Below are positions 1 to 9,163 of a stretch of 64,000 bases of DNA, one piece after another. The DNA comes from JAJXWB01 sp964634325. GTDB lineage: Bacteria; Pseudomonadota; Alphaproteobacteria; Rhizobiales; Beijerinckiaceae. The stretch is taken from contig CAZWJF010000006.1 of assembly GCA_964634325.1 (NCBI GenBank), positions 124,001 to 188,000 of the forward strand, written 5' to 3'. How positions within the stretch are numbered: position 1 is the stretch's first letter; each line of letters begins with the position of its first letter. The notes beneath the pieces were generated by a model. The model was given only the letters and a program-made list of their open reading frames with translations, had not been told where the DNA came from and made no database searches. A program made the translations under genes and the position numbers.

Positions 1-2166
1 GACTACGTCAAGGCGTTCACCAATGCGCCCTATGTAGTCAAGGCTGGCTTCGGTTACCAAGACGGCCTGTTTACGGGATACGACGAGGCGCGTCGCGACT
101 ACGATCGTTCGACGTGGGATTACGAGCTCGGAGCAGACGGTTACGTTCAGTCCGACATCGATAATCCTCGCAGCGTCTGGAACCTGCTGAAGGCGCATGT
201 CGCGCAGTACACACCCGAATTGGTCGAGCGGATCTGCGGCACGCCGAAGGACAAGTTCCTGAAGATATGCGCCTCGATCGCCGAGACGTCTGCCAAGAAC
301 AAGACGATGACGTCGATGTATGCGCTCGGCTGGACGCAACATTCGAAGGGCTCGCAGAACATTCGCTGCATGGCGATGCTGCAGCTGATCCTCGGCAATA
401 TTGGCGTGCGCGGCGGCGGCATGAACGCCCTGCGCGGGCACTCTAATATCCAAGGTCTGACCGACATCGGCCTGATGTCCAATCTGATCCCGGGCTATCT
501 CACGATACCCAACGAGAAGGAAACGACGTTCGAGCAATACATGTCGACGCGCGCGTTCAAACCGATGCGTCCCAACCAGATGAGCTACTGGCAGAATTAC
601 AACAAGTTCTTCGTCAGTTTCCTGAAGTCGATGTGGGGCGATGCGGCGACCGCGGAAAACAAGTTCGGTTACGATTGGCTGCCCAAGCTGGACGTGGCGG
701 GCTACGACGTGTTGCGCGCCTTCGAGTTGATGCACCAGGGCAAGATGAACCTCTACTTCTGTCAGGGGTTCAATCCGCTGCTCGCTTTCCCCAACCGGAA
801 GAAGCTGACGGAAGCCCTGTCGAAGCTGAAGATGCTGGTCGTCATGGATCCGCTGCAGACGGAGACGGCGCGGTTCTGGGAGAATCACGGCGAGCACAAT
901 GACGTGCAAACCGCGTCGATCCAGACCGAGGTGATCCAGCTGCCTTCGACCTGCTTTGCGGAGGACACGGGTTCGCTGACCAATTCGGGCCGTCAGCTGC
1001 ACTGGCACTGGGCCGGCGGTACGCCGCCGGGCGAGGCAAGGCACGACACCTGGATCATGGCGAACATCTTCCTGCGCGTACGCGAGCTGTACAAGAAGGA
1101 GGGCGGCGTCGTTCCAGAGCCGATCCTCAATCTCGACTGGCGCTACAAGGAGCCTGAAGAACCTTCGCCGGAGGAACTGGCGAAGGAGCTGAACGGATCG
1201 GTTCTGGCGGATGTGCTCGATCCAAACGACCCCAACAAAAAATTGCTCGAAAAGGGCAAGCAGGTCGTGAGCTTCGCCGCCCTGCGCGACGACGGCTCGA
1301 CGGCCTGCGCGTGCTGGATCTATTCGGGTTGCTGGAACGAGGCGGGCAACAACATGGCCCGCCGCGATCTCAGCGATCCCGACGAAACCGGCGCTTACGC
1401 CAAGTGGGCGTGGTCGTGGCCCGTCAATCGGCGCATTCTCTACAATCGCGCTTCCGCCGACATCGACGGCAAGCCATGGGACGATACGCGCAAGCTGATC
1501 TGGTGGGACGGCGCCAAATGGACGGGGTACGACGTGCCGGACATCGCGCCGACTGCCAAGCCGCAGGACGTTGGTCCGTTCATCATGAACGCCGAAGGCA
1601 CAGCGCGGCTGTTTGCTCGCGCCGGCATGCGCGAGGGGCCGTTCCCGGTTCACTATGAGCCGTTCGAATCGCCGGTCGCCAACGTCGTCGCGCCGAAAAT
1701 TCGCGGCAATCCCGTCGCACGCATTTTCAAGGACGACCTCGCGCAACTCGGCGACAGCAAGGAGTTCCCTTATGCGGCGACCTCCTATCGCCTGACCGAG
1801 CACTTCCACTACTGGACCAAGAACGTCCGCATCAACGCCGCGCTGCAACCGGAATTCTTCGTCGAGATCGGCGAGGAACTGGCCAAGGAGAAGGGCATAA
1901 CGGCGGGCGGCATGGTGCGCGTGTGGTCGAAGCGCGGATCGGTCAAGGCGCGCGCTGTCGTCACCAAGCGCATCAAACCGCTGATGTGCGACGGCAAGAA
2001 GGTGCATGTCGTCGGCATTCCCCTGCACTGGGGCTTCGTCGGCGCGGCGAAGAAGGGCTGGGGTCCGAATTCGCTCACGCCGTTCGTCGGCGACGCAAAT
2101 ACCGACACGCCTGAGTTCAAGGCGTTCCTCGTCAACATCGAGCCGATCTCGGCTCCGGTCGCCTAA
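1..2166 (+). CDS. fdnG: Formate dehydrogenase (FDH-N/O type) alpha subunit, C-terminal part (5' truncated by window)
   Basis: The reading frame is open from base 1, so only the last 721 residues are present. The text matches the large molybdopterin subunit of membrane-bound formate dehydrogenases (FdnG/FdoG, about 1,015 aa): ALGWTQHSKGSQNIRC, an RGGGMNALRGHSN stretch and a C-terminal molydopterin-dinucleotide-binding domain with HFHYWTKN and VGIPLHWGF. It oxidises formate to CO2 in the periplasm. The selenocysteine (or cysteine) codon that binds Mo/W lies upstream of the window in this family, so it cannot be read here. The beta and gamma subunits, FdhE and the selenocysteine genes follow directly, which makes a Sec-containing enzyme likely but unproven. 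Confidence 0.95.
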   Translation, partial: DYVKAFTNAPYVVKAGFGYQDGLFTGYDEARRDYDRSTWDYELGADGYVQSDIDNPRSVWNLLKAHVAQYTPELVERICGTPKDKFLKICASIAETSAKNKTMTSMYALGWTQHSKGSQNIRCMAMLQLILGNIGVRGGGMNALRGHSNIQGLTDIGLMSNLIPGYLTIPNEKETTFEQYMSTRAFKPMRPNQMSYWQNYNKFFVSFLKSMWGDAATAENKFGYDWLPKLDVAGYDVLRAFELMHQGKMNLYFCQGFNPLLAFPNRKKLTEALSKLKMLVVMDPLQTETARFWENHGEHNDVQTASIQTEVIQLPSTCFAEDTGSLTNSGRQLHWHWAGGTPPGEARHDTWIMANIFLRVRELYKKEGGVVPEPILNLDWRYKEPEEPSPEELAKELNGSVLADVLDPNDPNKKLLEKGKQVVSFAALRDDGSTACACWIYSGCWNEAGNNMARRDLSDPDETGAYAKWAWSWPVNRRILYNRASADIDGKPWDDTRKLIWWDGAKWTGYDVPDIAPTAKPQDVGPFIMNAEGTARLFARAGMREGPFPVHYEPFESPVANVVAPKIRGNPVARIFKDDLAQLGDSKEFPYAATSYRLTEHFHYWTKNVRINAALQPEFFVEIGEELAKEKGITAGGMVRVWSKRGSVKARAVVTKRIKPLMCDGKKVHVVGIPLHWGFVGAAKKGWGPNSLTPFVGDANTDTPEFKAFLVNIEPISAPVA

Positions 2167-2181
2167 CGGGAGGAGGAAGAC

Positions 2182-3120
2182 ATGTATCCACCGCTTCCGA
2201 ATCCCTCGACGGCGCCCGGCGCCCCGAAGTTCGGCGACGCCGACATTCTCAGAAAATCCGCGTCGACGGTCGTTCCGCCGGCGCAGCGCCAGACGCAGGT
2301 CGCCAAGCTGATCGACATCTCGAAATGCATCGGCTGCAAGGCTTGTCAGTCGGCTTGTCAGGAATGGAACGACCTGCGCGAGGAGGTCGGCTTCAACAAT
2401 GGCAGCTACAACAATCCGAACGACCTGACCCCGGCGAGCCTGACGGTGATGCGATACACCGAATGGGACAATCCGGAGACGGGCAATCTGGAGTGGCTGA
2501 TCCGCAAGGACGGCTGCATGCATTGCGAGGATCCGGGGTGCCTCAAGGCTTGCCCGTCCCCCGGCGCGATCGTGCAATATTCGAACGGCATCGTGGACTT
2601 CGACCACACCAAGTGCATCGGCTGCGGCTATTGCGTGAAGGGATGCCCGTTCAATGTTCCGCGCATCTCCAAGGTCGATCAGAAGGCCTACAAGTGCACC
2701 TTGTGCTCCGACCGCGTCGCCGCGGGACAGGGCCCAGCGTGCCAGAAAGCCTGCCCGACCCAGGCGATCGTGTTCGGCCCCAAGGACGACATGAAGAAAT
2801 GGGCCGACGGGCGTATCGCGGACCTGAAGTCGCGCGGGTACAAGAACGCTGGCCTCTACGATCCGCAGGGCGTGGGCGGCACGCACGTCATGTATGTGTT
2901 GCAGCACGCCGACAAGCCGGAGATCTACGCCGGTCTGCCGGCCAATCCGCGGATCAGCCCGATCGTCGAGCTCTGGAAGGGCGCGACGAAATATGCAGGT
3001 CTGGCGGTCATGGGCGCGGTCGCGGCCTTCGGTTTCGTGCATCACATGATCGCGGGTCCGAACAAGGTCTCGGCTGAAGACGAGGCGAACGCCAGCAAGC
3101 TGGCCGGAGGCAAGTCATGA
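2182..3120 (+). CDS. fdnH: Formate dehydrogenase beta subunit (four-cluster Fe-S protein)
   Basis: This 312-aa electron-transfer subunit carries electrons from the molybdopterin subunit to the cytochrome b subunit. Four ferredoxin-like cysteine groups are visible: CIGCKACQSAC from residue 49, CMHCEDPGCLKAC, CIGCGYCVKGC and CTLCSDR...CQKACPTQA. Near the C-terminus (about residues 270-290, AGLAVMGAVAAFGFVHH) a single hydrophobic segment anchors it in the membrane, as in FdnH/FdoH. A good ribosome site (gggaggagga) precedes the ATG, 15 nt after fdnG. The stop overlaps the fdnI start by 4 bp, indicating a tight operon. Confidence 0.96.
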   Translation: MYPPLPNPSTAPGAPKFGDADILRKSASTVVPPAQRQTQVAKLIDISKCIGCKACQSACQEWNDLREEVGFNNGSYNNPNDLTPASLTVMRYTEWDNPETGNLEWLIRKDGCMHCEDPGCLKACPSPGAIVQYSNGIVDFDHTKCIGCGYCVKGCPFNVPRISKVDQKAYKCTLCSDRVAAGQGPACQKACPTQAIVFGPKDDMKKWADGRIADLKSRGYKNAGLYDPQGVGGTHVMYVLQHADKPEIYAGLPANPRISPIVELWKGATKYAGLAVMGAVAAFGFVHHMIAGPNKVSAEDEANASKLAGGKS

Positions 3121-3785
3121 GCGCCTACGACCTCCAAAGCGGCGACCGGGTGCATCCGGGCGAGCCGGTGATCGTCGACCGCTACACGTCGAGCGCGCGC
3201 GCCAACCACTGGGTGACGGCGATCTGTCTGATCCTGCTCGCGGTGTCCGGGCTCGCGCTGTTCCACCCGAGCCTGTTCTTCCTGACCGGCCTGTTCGGCG
3301 GAGGACAGCTGACGCGCACGATCCACCCCTTCATCGGGGTGGTTCTGTTCTTCTCCTTCTCGGGCCTGTTCTTCCGCTTCTGGAAACTCAATCTCTGGAA
3401 GCGCGAGGACAGCGACTGGATCGCCCATGCCGGCGATCTCGTCGCGGGCCATGAAGAGAAGATGCCGGAAGTCGGCAAATACAACGCCGGCCAGAAGATG
3501 GTGTTCTGGCTGATGTCGCTGCTGATCCTCGCGCTGATCGCTTCGGGACTGACGATCTGGGACGAATATTTCGCGGCCTGGACGACCATTCCGACAAAAC
3601 GCATCGCCCTGCTCGTCCATTCGGTCGCGGCGGTCGTGATCATCTGCGTGTGGATCGTGCACGTCTACGCGGCCATCTGGGTGCGCGGAACGATGAGCGC
3701 CATGACCCGTGGCCAGGTGACGGGCGGCTGGGCGTGGCGGCATCATCGCAAGTGGCTCAAGGAACTGGTGACGGGTCGTTCCTGA
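3117..3785 (+). CDS. fdnI: Formate dehydrogenase gamma subunit, cytochrome b556
   Basis: This 222-aa polytopic membrane protein shows about four hydrophobic segments and conserved histidines (RANHWVTA, HPFIGVVLF, LVHSVAAVVI, HVYAAIWV) typical of the diheme cytochrome b subunit of formate dehydrogenase-N/O. It passes electrons from the Fe-S subunit to quinone in the cytoplasmic membrane. The ATG overlaps the fdnH stop (ATGA). Together fdnGHI form a formate:quinone oxidoreductase. A GC-rich hairpin follows the stop before fdhE. Confidence 0.94.
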   Translation: MSAYDLQSGDRVHPGEPVIVDRYTSSARANHWVTAICLILLAVSGLALFHPSLFFLTGLFGGGQLTRTIHPFIGVVLFFSFSGLFFRFWKLNLWKREDSDWIAHAGDLVAGHEEKMPEVGKYNAGQKMVFWLMSLLILALIASGLTIWDEYFAAWTTIPTKRIALLVHSVAAVVIICVWIVHVYAAIWVRGTMSAMTRGQVTGGWAWRHHRKWLKELVTGRS

Positions 3786-3802
3786 CCAGATAGAAATAGC
3801 GG

Positions 3803-3822
3803 GCGCGCGCCTTTGCGCGCGC
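3803..3822 (+). other. GC hairpin between fdnI and fdhE
   Basis: GCGCGCGC-CTTT-GCGCGCGC can form an 8-bp stem with a 4-nt loop in the 70-nt gap after fdnI. There is no long T-run, so it is more likely an attenuator or mRNA 3'-end stabiliser that lowers fdhE/sel expression relative to fdnGHI than a full terminator. Confidence 0.4.
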
Positions 3823-3855
3823 TCGTCCCTCCGTGGCCCGTGCGGTTCGTGAGAC

Positions 3856-4779
3856 ATGTCGATAAGTGAAACGGGCGCGCCGCCCCAGAACATCATCGGG
3901 TCGGTCGCCAATCCGCCCGCAGCCCGCGTTCCAGATCCTTCAACCCACTTCAGGCAGCGTGCGCAGCGCTTCGCGATGCTGGCGCAGACGCACGAACTCG
4001 CGCCATACCTGCATTTCATGGCCGGTCTCGCCGAGGCGCAACACCGCACGCAGGAATCTCTGCCGCCGCCTTCGCGGCTGTCGAGCGAGGAGGTCGGGCG
4101 GGCGCATGCGCACGGCATGCCGCCGATCGATCGCGACCGTATGGCGGACGACGCCGCGCTTGCGGCGACCTTCGACCGGTTGTTCGACCTCGCACGCCAG
4201 ATCGATATGCCGGAGCAGGCGCGCGCCGCGCTCGGCAATGTCGGGAGCATGGGCGCAGCTCAGCGCGAAGCGCTCGCGCGCGCCGCGTTCGAGCGCCGAC
4301 ACGATCCTGCGCTCATCGCCGAGCACGGTTTTGCAGCGGCGGCCATGCAGGTCCATGCCGCGCGTCTCGCCGCGCATCTCGACCCGGAGAGGCTCGAGCC
4401 GGTCGGGGTCGGCATATGCCCGGCCTGCGGCGGACCGCCGGTCGCCAGCCTCATCGTCGGCTGGCAGGGCGCGCACGGAACGCGTTTCGTGTCCTGCGCG
4501 CTTTGCTCGACGCTCTGGCATGAGGTGCGCGTGAAATGCGTATGCTGCGGCGCGACCGAAGGCGTCTCCTATCAAGAAATCGAAGATGGACCGGGCGCGG
4601 GCCTCGTGCGGGCGGAAGGCTGCGCGCAATGCGCGCGTTACGTGAAAATCATGCTGCAGCACAAGGAGCCGGCGCTCGATCCGGTCGCCGACGACGTCGC
4701 GACGCTCGCGCTCGACTTGTTGCTGCGCGACGGCGACCGAAAGCGCGGCGCGGTCAACCCGTTCCTGCTCGGATATTGA
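3856..4779 (+). CDS. fdhE: Formate dehydrogenase accessory protein FdhE
   Basis: This 307-aa cytoplasmic protein is required for biogenesis of membrane formate dehydrogenases; the family is rubredoxin-like and binds iron through CxxC motifs. Four such motifs are visible in the C-terminal half: CPACGG, CALCS, CVCCG and CAQCA. Length and motif order fit FdhE. It lies 70 nt after fdnI and 7 nt before selA. FdhD, the sulfur-transfer partner, is not in the window. Confidence 0.92.
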   Translation: MSISETGAPPQNIIGSVANPPAARVPDPSTHFRQRAQRFAMLAQTHELAPYLHFMAGLAEAQHRTQESLPPPSRLSSEEVGRAHAHGMPPIDRDRMADDAALAATFDRLFDLARQIDMPEQARAALGNVGSMGAAQREALARAAFERRHDPALIAEHGFAAAAMQVHAARLAAHLDPERLEPVGVGICPACGGPPVASLIVGWQGAHGTRFVSCALCSTLWHEVRVKCVCCGATEGVSYQEIEDGPGAGLVRAEGCAQCARYVKIMLQHKEPALDPVADDVATLALDLLLRDGDRKRGAVNPFLLGY

Positions 4780-4786
4780 GGCGGGC

Positions 4787-6208
4787 ATGTCCGCCGGAAG
4801 CGCTCCGCAGGGCTCCGTAGATCGCCGCCGTCTGCCTGCGGTCGATGAAGCAGCGCGCGATCCCGCCGCTGCGACATTGATCCAGACCTTTGGTCGCGTG
4901 GCGACGATCGAAGCGATCCGCGCGGTGCTGGCCGAAGCGCGCGATGGCCGCGCCGAAGTCGCCGGCCTCGCGCAGGTCGTAGCGCGCGCTGGAGGCCGGC
5001 TCGAGACCGCGAATCGGCCGAGCCTGCGGCCGGTCTTCAACCTCACGGGGACCGTCCTGCACACCAATCTCGGTCGTGCATTGCTCGCCGAAGCGGCCGT
5101 CGAGGCTGCGACGCGCGCCATGCGCGAGGCGGTGGCGCTGGAGTTCGACATAGGCGGCGGGCGGCGCGGCGAACGCGACGACCATCTGCGCGGACTGCTG
5201 CGCGAATTGACAGGCGCGGAAGATGCGACCGTCGTCAACAACAACGCCGCGGCGGTGCTGCTGACCTTGAACACGCTGTCGAAGGGCAAGGAGGCGGTCG
5301 TCTCGCGCGGCGAGCTGATCGAGATCGGCGGCGCCTTTCGCATGCCGGACATCATGGCGCGGGCGGGCGCGAAGCTCGTCGAAGTCGGCACGACGAACCG
5401 CACGCATCCGAAAGATTATGCGGAAGCCATCGGACCGCGGACGGGCCTCGTGCTGAAGGTGCACACCTCCAACTATCGGATCGAAGGGTTCGTGAAGGAG
5501 GTCGCGGCGAGGGAACTCGCCGCCATCGCGCACGCGAAAGGCGCGCCGCTGGTCAACGATCTGGGCTCAGGCATTCTGGTCGATCTGGCGCGTTACGGCC
5601 TCAGACGCGAGCCGACGGTCGCTGAAGCCGTCGCCGAAGGCGCCGACCTCGTGACCTTCTCCGGCGACAAATTGCTCGGGGGGCCGCAAGCAGGCTTCAT
5701 TGTCGGTCGCAAGGATCTGATCGCCCGCATCAACAAGAACCCGATGAAACGCGCGTTGCGCGTCGACAAGATCAGGATCGCGGCGCTCGAAGCGACGTTG
5801 AAACTCTACCGCGATCCCGAACGGCTCACCGAGCGGCTGCCGGCCCTGCAGGCGCTCGCGCGCGCGCCAAGCGAGATCGAGCAGCAGGCGCATCGGCTCG
5901 CGCCGGCGATGGCGGCGGCGGTTGGCTCGCAGTTCTCCGTCGACATCGCGCCCTGCGCGAGCGAGGTCGGCTCGGGCGCAGCGCCGACGGACAAGATTGC
6001 GAGCGTTGCGCTCGCGATCCGTCCGCGCAAGGCGCGCGGCGCGCGTGCGCTTGCGGCGCTTGTGGAGGCGTTTCGCGCGCTGCCCGTTCCGGTCGTAGGA
6101 CGCGTCGAGCATGGCGCGCTCGTGTTCGATCTGCGTTGCCTGCGCGACGAAGCGGCGTTCCTCGCCAATCTGGCCGCGCTCGAAACTCCTGCGGAGAAGG
6201 CTTCGTGA
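4787..6208 (+). CDS. selA: L-seryl-tRNA(Sec) selenium transferase
   Basis: This 473-aa PLP enzyme converts seryl-tRNA(Sec) to selenocysteinyl-tRNA(Sec) using selenophosphate. The N-terminal RPVFNLTGTVLHTNLGR and the PLP site FSGDKLLGGPQAG are diagnostic; the lysine falls at residue 295, the same number as in Escherichia coli SelA. The ATG is 7 nt after fdhE. The TGA stop overlaps the GTG start of selB (GTGA). SelD, the selenophosphate synthetase, is not in the window and would have to be elsewhere. Confidence 0.97.
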   Translation: MSAGSAPQGSVDRRRLPAVDEAARDPAAATLIQTFGRVATIEAIRAVLAEARDGRAEVAGLAQVVARAGGRLETANRPSLRPVFNLTGTVLHTNLGRALLAEAAVEAATRAMREAVALEFDIGGGRRGERDDHLRGLLRELTGAEDATVVNNNAAAVLLTLNTLSKGKEAVVSRGELIEIGGAFRMPDIMARAGAKLVEVGTTNRTHPKDYAEAIGPRTGLVLKVHTSNYRIEGFVKEVAARELAAIAHAKGAPLVNDLGSGILVDLARYGLRREPTVAEAVAEGADLVTFSGDKLLGGPQAGFIVGRKDLIARINKNPMKRALRVDKIRIAALEATLKLYRDPERLTERLPALQALARAPSEIEQQAHRLAPAMAAAVGSQFSVDIAPCASEVGSGAAPTDKIASVALAIRPRKARGARALAALVEAFRALPVPVVGRVEHGALVFDLRCLRDEAAFLANLAALETPAEKAS

Positions 6209-8163
6209 TCGTCGGCACGGCCGGCCACATCGACCATGGCAAGACGTCGCTCGTGCGCGCTTTGACCGGCGTCGACACGGATCGCCTGAAGGAAGAAAAG
6301 GCGCGCGGCATCTCAATCGACCTCGGTTTCGCCTATCTGCCGACGCCGGCCGGCGATGTGCTCGGCTTCGTCGATGTGCCGGGCCATGAGAAGTTCGTGC
6401 ATACGATGCTCGCGGGCGCGAGCGGCGTCGATTTCGTATTGTTCGTCGTCGCCGCCGACGACGGCGTCATGCCGCAGACGCGCGAGCATCTGGCGATCGT
6501 CGAATTGCTCGGCCTGTCGCGCGGCGTGGTCGCGCTCACCAAGATCGACATGGTCGCAGGCGAGCGCGTCGAAGAGGTTTCGCGCGAGATCAAGACCCTG
6601 CTGGCGACGTCCGTGCTGGCCGGCGCCGAAATAACGCTGGTCTCGACCGTCACGGGCGAAGGCGTCACAGCGTTGCGCGACGCTCTCTTCGAAGCCTCTG
6701 CGGGGACGCGCGCACGCACCGGCGAGGGCGCCTTTCGCTTCGCAGTCGACCGGTCGTTCACATTGTCGGGCGCGGGCACCGTCGTGACGGGCATCGTAAT
6801 GTCGGGCGCGGTCGGCGTGGGCGACCGCGTCTTGATCAGCCCATCGGGCCGTCCGGCGCGCGTGCGTTCGATCCACGCGCAGAATCGTCCTGCCGATCGA
6901 GGCCGCGTCGGCGAACGCTGCGCGCTCAATCTGGCGGGCGAGGGCATATCCAAGGAAGCGATTTCGCGCGGCGATTTCGTACTTGCGCCGGCGCTTCACG
7001 CGCCGACCGATCGCATCGACGCCTCGCTCCGTCTCCTGCGATCGGAAACGAAAAGCATTGGCCAATGGACGCCGGTCCGCTTGCATCATGCAGCCGCCGA
7101 CATCGGCGCGCGCATCGTGTTGCTCGGCGACGAGACTATCGCGCCGGGCGGCGAGGCCTTCGTGCAACTCGTCCTGGAGCGCCCGATCGCCGCGGCCGTC
7201 GGCGACCGGTTTGTGTTGCGCGACACGACGGCGCAGCGCACCGTCGGCGGCGGCGCGTTTCTCGACCTGCGCGCGCCCGCGCGCAAGCGGCGGACGCCCG
7301 ACCGGCTGGCGGCGTTGCGCGCGGCTACGAAAAAAACTCCGTCCGAAGCGCTGGCGGCGCTGCTTGCGCTGCCCCCATGGTTCGTCGATCTCGGCGCCTT
7401 CGCGCGCGACCGCGCTCTCGGCGAGGCGGAGGCGAATATCCTGGCCGCCGACCCCGGTATTGCGACAATAACAGCCGGCGGCGCGACAATCGGTCTCTCA
7501 GACGAGACCTATAGCGGCGTGGCTGAGCGTACGCTTTCGACGCTCGCCGATTTCCACGCCGAGAATCCCGACCTGCCGGGGCTCGGCTTCGAGCGGCTGC
7601 GCATGTCGCTGGAGCCGCGTCTGCCCGCGCCATTGTTTCGCGCGCTGCTGCAGGGGCCGAGGCTCGCCGGCGAAGTTGCGCTCGATGGCGCGTGGGCGCG
7701 TCTGGCGGGGCATGTGGCGCGGCTGACGCCCGAGGACGAGATCCTCTGGCGGCGCATCTTGCCGCTCCTGTCCGACGACGAACGTTTCCGGCCGTCGCGC
7801 GTGCGCGACATCGCCGCGGCGATGGATCTGGGCGAACCGGACGTTCGCCGCCTTATGAAACTCGTCGGACGCATGGGGCGGGTCCACGAGGTCGCGCACG
7901 ATCATTTCTTCCTGCGGACGACGGTCGCGGAAATGACGGGCATCGCCGCTTCGCTGGCCGCCCGCGCGCCGGACGGGCAATTCACGGCGGCGCAATTTCG
8001 CGATCAGCTTGACAATGGTCGCAAGGTCGCGATCCAAATCCTCGAGTTCTTCGATCGCCACGGCGTGACTCTGCGTCGCGGCGATTTGCGGCGGATCAAC
8101 CGGCATCGGCTTGACCTGTTCGGGTTGGATGCGCGTGACGCGCGCAGGGACGCGGTGTCCTGA
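6205..8163 (+). CDS. selB: Selenocysteine-specific elongation factor
   Basis: This 652-aa GTPase delivers Sec-tRNA to UGA codons marked by a SECIS element. The GTG at 6205 gives an N-terminus IVGTAGHIDHGKTSLVRA carrying the P-loop, followed by KARGISIDLGFAY (switch I) and DVPGHEKF (switch II). EF-Tu-like domains 2 and 3 follow, and then a C-terminal winged-helix region (from about residue 400) that binds SECIS RNA. The start overlaps the selA stop by 4 bp; an in-frame ATG at 6136 lies inside selA and was rejected. The stop is one nucleotide before the tRNA(Sec) gene. Confidence 0.97.
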   Translation: MIVGTAGHIDHGKTSLVRALTGVDTDRLKEEKARGISIDLGFAYLPTPAGDVLGFVDVPGHEKFVHTMLAGASGVDFVLFVVAADDGVMPQTREHLAIVELLGLSRGVVALTKIDMVAGERVEEVSREIKTLLATSVLAGAEITLVSTVTGEGVTALRDALFEASAGTRARTGEGAFRFAVDRSFTLSGAGTVVTGIVMSGAVGVGDRVLISPSGRPARVRSIHAQNRPADRGRVGERCALNLAGEGISKEAISRGDFVLAPALHAPTDRIDASLRLLRSETKSIGQWTPVRLHHAAADIGARIVLLGDETIAPGGEAFVQLVLERPIAAAVGDRFVLRDTTAQRTVGGGAFLDLRAPARKRRTPDRLAALRAATKKTPSEALAALLALPPWFVDLGAFARDRALGEAEANILAADPGIATITAGGATIGLSDETYSGVAERTLSTLADFHAENPDLPGLGFERLRMSLEPRLPAPLFRALLQGPRLAGEVALDGAWARLAGHVARLTPEDEILWRRILPLLSDDERFRPSRVRDIAAAMDLGEPDVRRLMKLVGRMGRVHEVAHDHFFLRTTVAEMTGIAASLAARAPDGQFTAAQFRDQLDNGRKVAIQILEFFDRHGVTLRRGDLRRINRHRLDLFGLDARDARRDAVS

Positions 8164-8164
8164 T

Positions 8165-8260
8165 GGAAGAGAATCGTCCCCGGTGGGGCGTCCGGACTTC
8201 AAATCCGGGAGGGGCCGCGAGCCGGTCCTTGGTGGGTTCGACTCCCTCTCTCTTCCGCCA
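8165..8260 (+). tRNA. selC: Selenocysteine tRNA (anticodon TCA)
   Basis: The gene folds as tRNA(Sec). The 8-bp acceptor stem GGAAGAGA pairs exactly with TCTCTTCC near the 3' end, one pair longer than in canonical tRNAs. The anticodon stem-loop CCGGA-CTTCAAA-TCCGG has TCA at 8199-8201. There is a long extra arm, a GGTTCGACTCC T-arm region and an encoded GCCA end at 8257-8260. It begins one base after the selB stop codon, so it may be co-transcribed with selAB and excised by RNases. Confidence 0.96.
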
Positions 8261-8326
8261 GGTCGCGAGGCGGCGGGGCGCGCGATCAGGATCAATCGAA
8301 CCTCTCCGCACACAAGGCGTCGAGCC

Positions 8327-9163
8327 ATGATAGACGTCAATCCCGCCGCAAGACTCGTCGTCGACGAAGCGCCGCGTTTGCTTGGCGTCCTGCGAGAACG
8401 TCGGCCCTTGGTGCAGGCGGTGACCAACTTCGTTTCGATGGACATCGCGGCGAATGTGCTGCTGGCGCTCGGGGGCTCGCCCGCCATGGTCCATGCGCCC
8501 GAGGAGGCCGAGGACTTCATCGCGCTCGCCGATGCGCTGGTCGTCAATATCGGGACGCTGTCGCAGCCCTGGGTCGTCAGCATGGAGGCGGCCGCGGCCG
8601 CCGCGCAGCGGGCCGGCAAGCCATGGACGCTCGATCCGGTCGGCGTTGGCGCGACGCGCTTTCGCGACTCCGCGGTCGAGAAGCTGCTGGGCTATGGTCC
8701 TGCGATCATCCGCGGCAATGCTTCCGAAATCATGGGCGTCGCGCGCGTCGCTGGCCTCAGTGAAGAGGCGGCGGCGCCCAAGGGCGTCGACAGCGCGCAC
8801 GCGACCGACGCCGCGCGCCCGGCCGCGCTGGCGCTCGCCCGCCAGCTCGGTTGCGTCGTGGCCGCCACCGGCGCCGTCGACCTCGTCACCGACGGCGAGC
8901 GCATCGTCGAGGTCGCCAATGGCTCGCCGCTGATGGCGCGGGTGACGGCGGTCGGCTGTGCGCTGTCGGGCGTCGCGGCTGCTTTTTCCGCAATCGCGGC
9001 CGATCGCTTCGCGGCAACCGCGGCAGCGGTCGCGATCTACGGCGTCGCCGGCGATATAGCCGGCGAGCAGGCGCGGCGTCCCGGTTCGTTCCGAGTCGCC
9101 TTTCTCGACGCGCTGGATGCTTTGGACGCGCCGACCCTCGCGCGCAGGATGGAGATTCGCTGA
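8327..9163 (+). CDS. thiM: Hydroxyethylthiazole kinase
   Basis: This 278-aa kinase phosphorylates the thiazole alcohol (HET) for thiamine salvage. Family motifs are QAVTNFVSMDIAANVLLALG near the N-terminus, GKPWTLDPVGVGATRFR, IIRGNASEI and the anion-hole/active-site VTAVGCALSG. The ATG at 8327 is preferred because any longer reading would run through the tRNA(Sec) gene. thiE starts immediately after the stop, so the two form one unit. ThiD is absent here. Confidence 0.95.
   Translation: MIDVNPAARLVVDEAPRLLGVLRERRPLVQAVTNFVSMDIAANVLLALGGSPAMVHAPEEAEDFIALADALVVNIGTLSQPWVVSMEAAAAAAQRAGKPWTLDPVGVGATRFRDSAVEKLLGYGPAIIRGNASEIMGVARVAGLSEEAAAPKGVDSAHATDAARPAALALARQLGCVVAATGAVDLVTDGERIVEVANGSPLMARVTAVGCALSGVAAAFSAIAADRFAATAAAVAIYGVAGDIAGEQARRPGSFRVAFLDALDALDAPTLARRMEIR

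Noticed and set aside
3042..5533. Long minus-strand frames (up to 487 codons) opposite fdnI, fdhE and selA
   Set aside because: They mirror real genes in GC-rich DNA, contain Arg/Ala/Pro-rich text with no family motifs, and have no ribosome sites.
8111..8326. Upstream extension of thiM
   Set aside because: It reads through the end of selB and the whole tRNA(Sec) gene; the ATG at 8327 gives the normal ThiM length.
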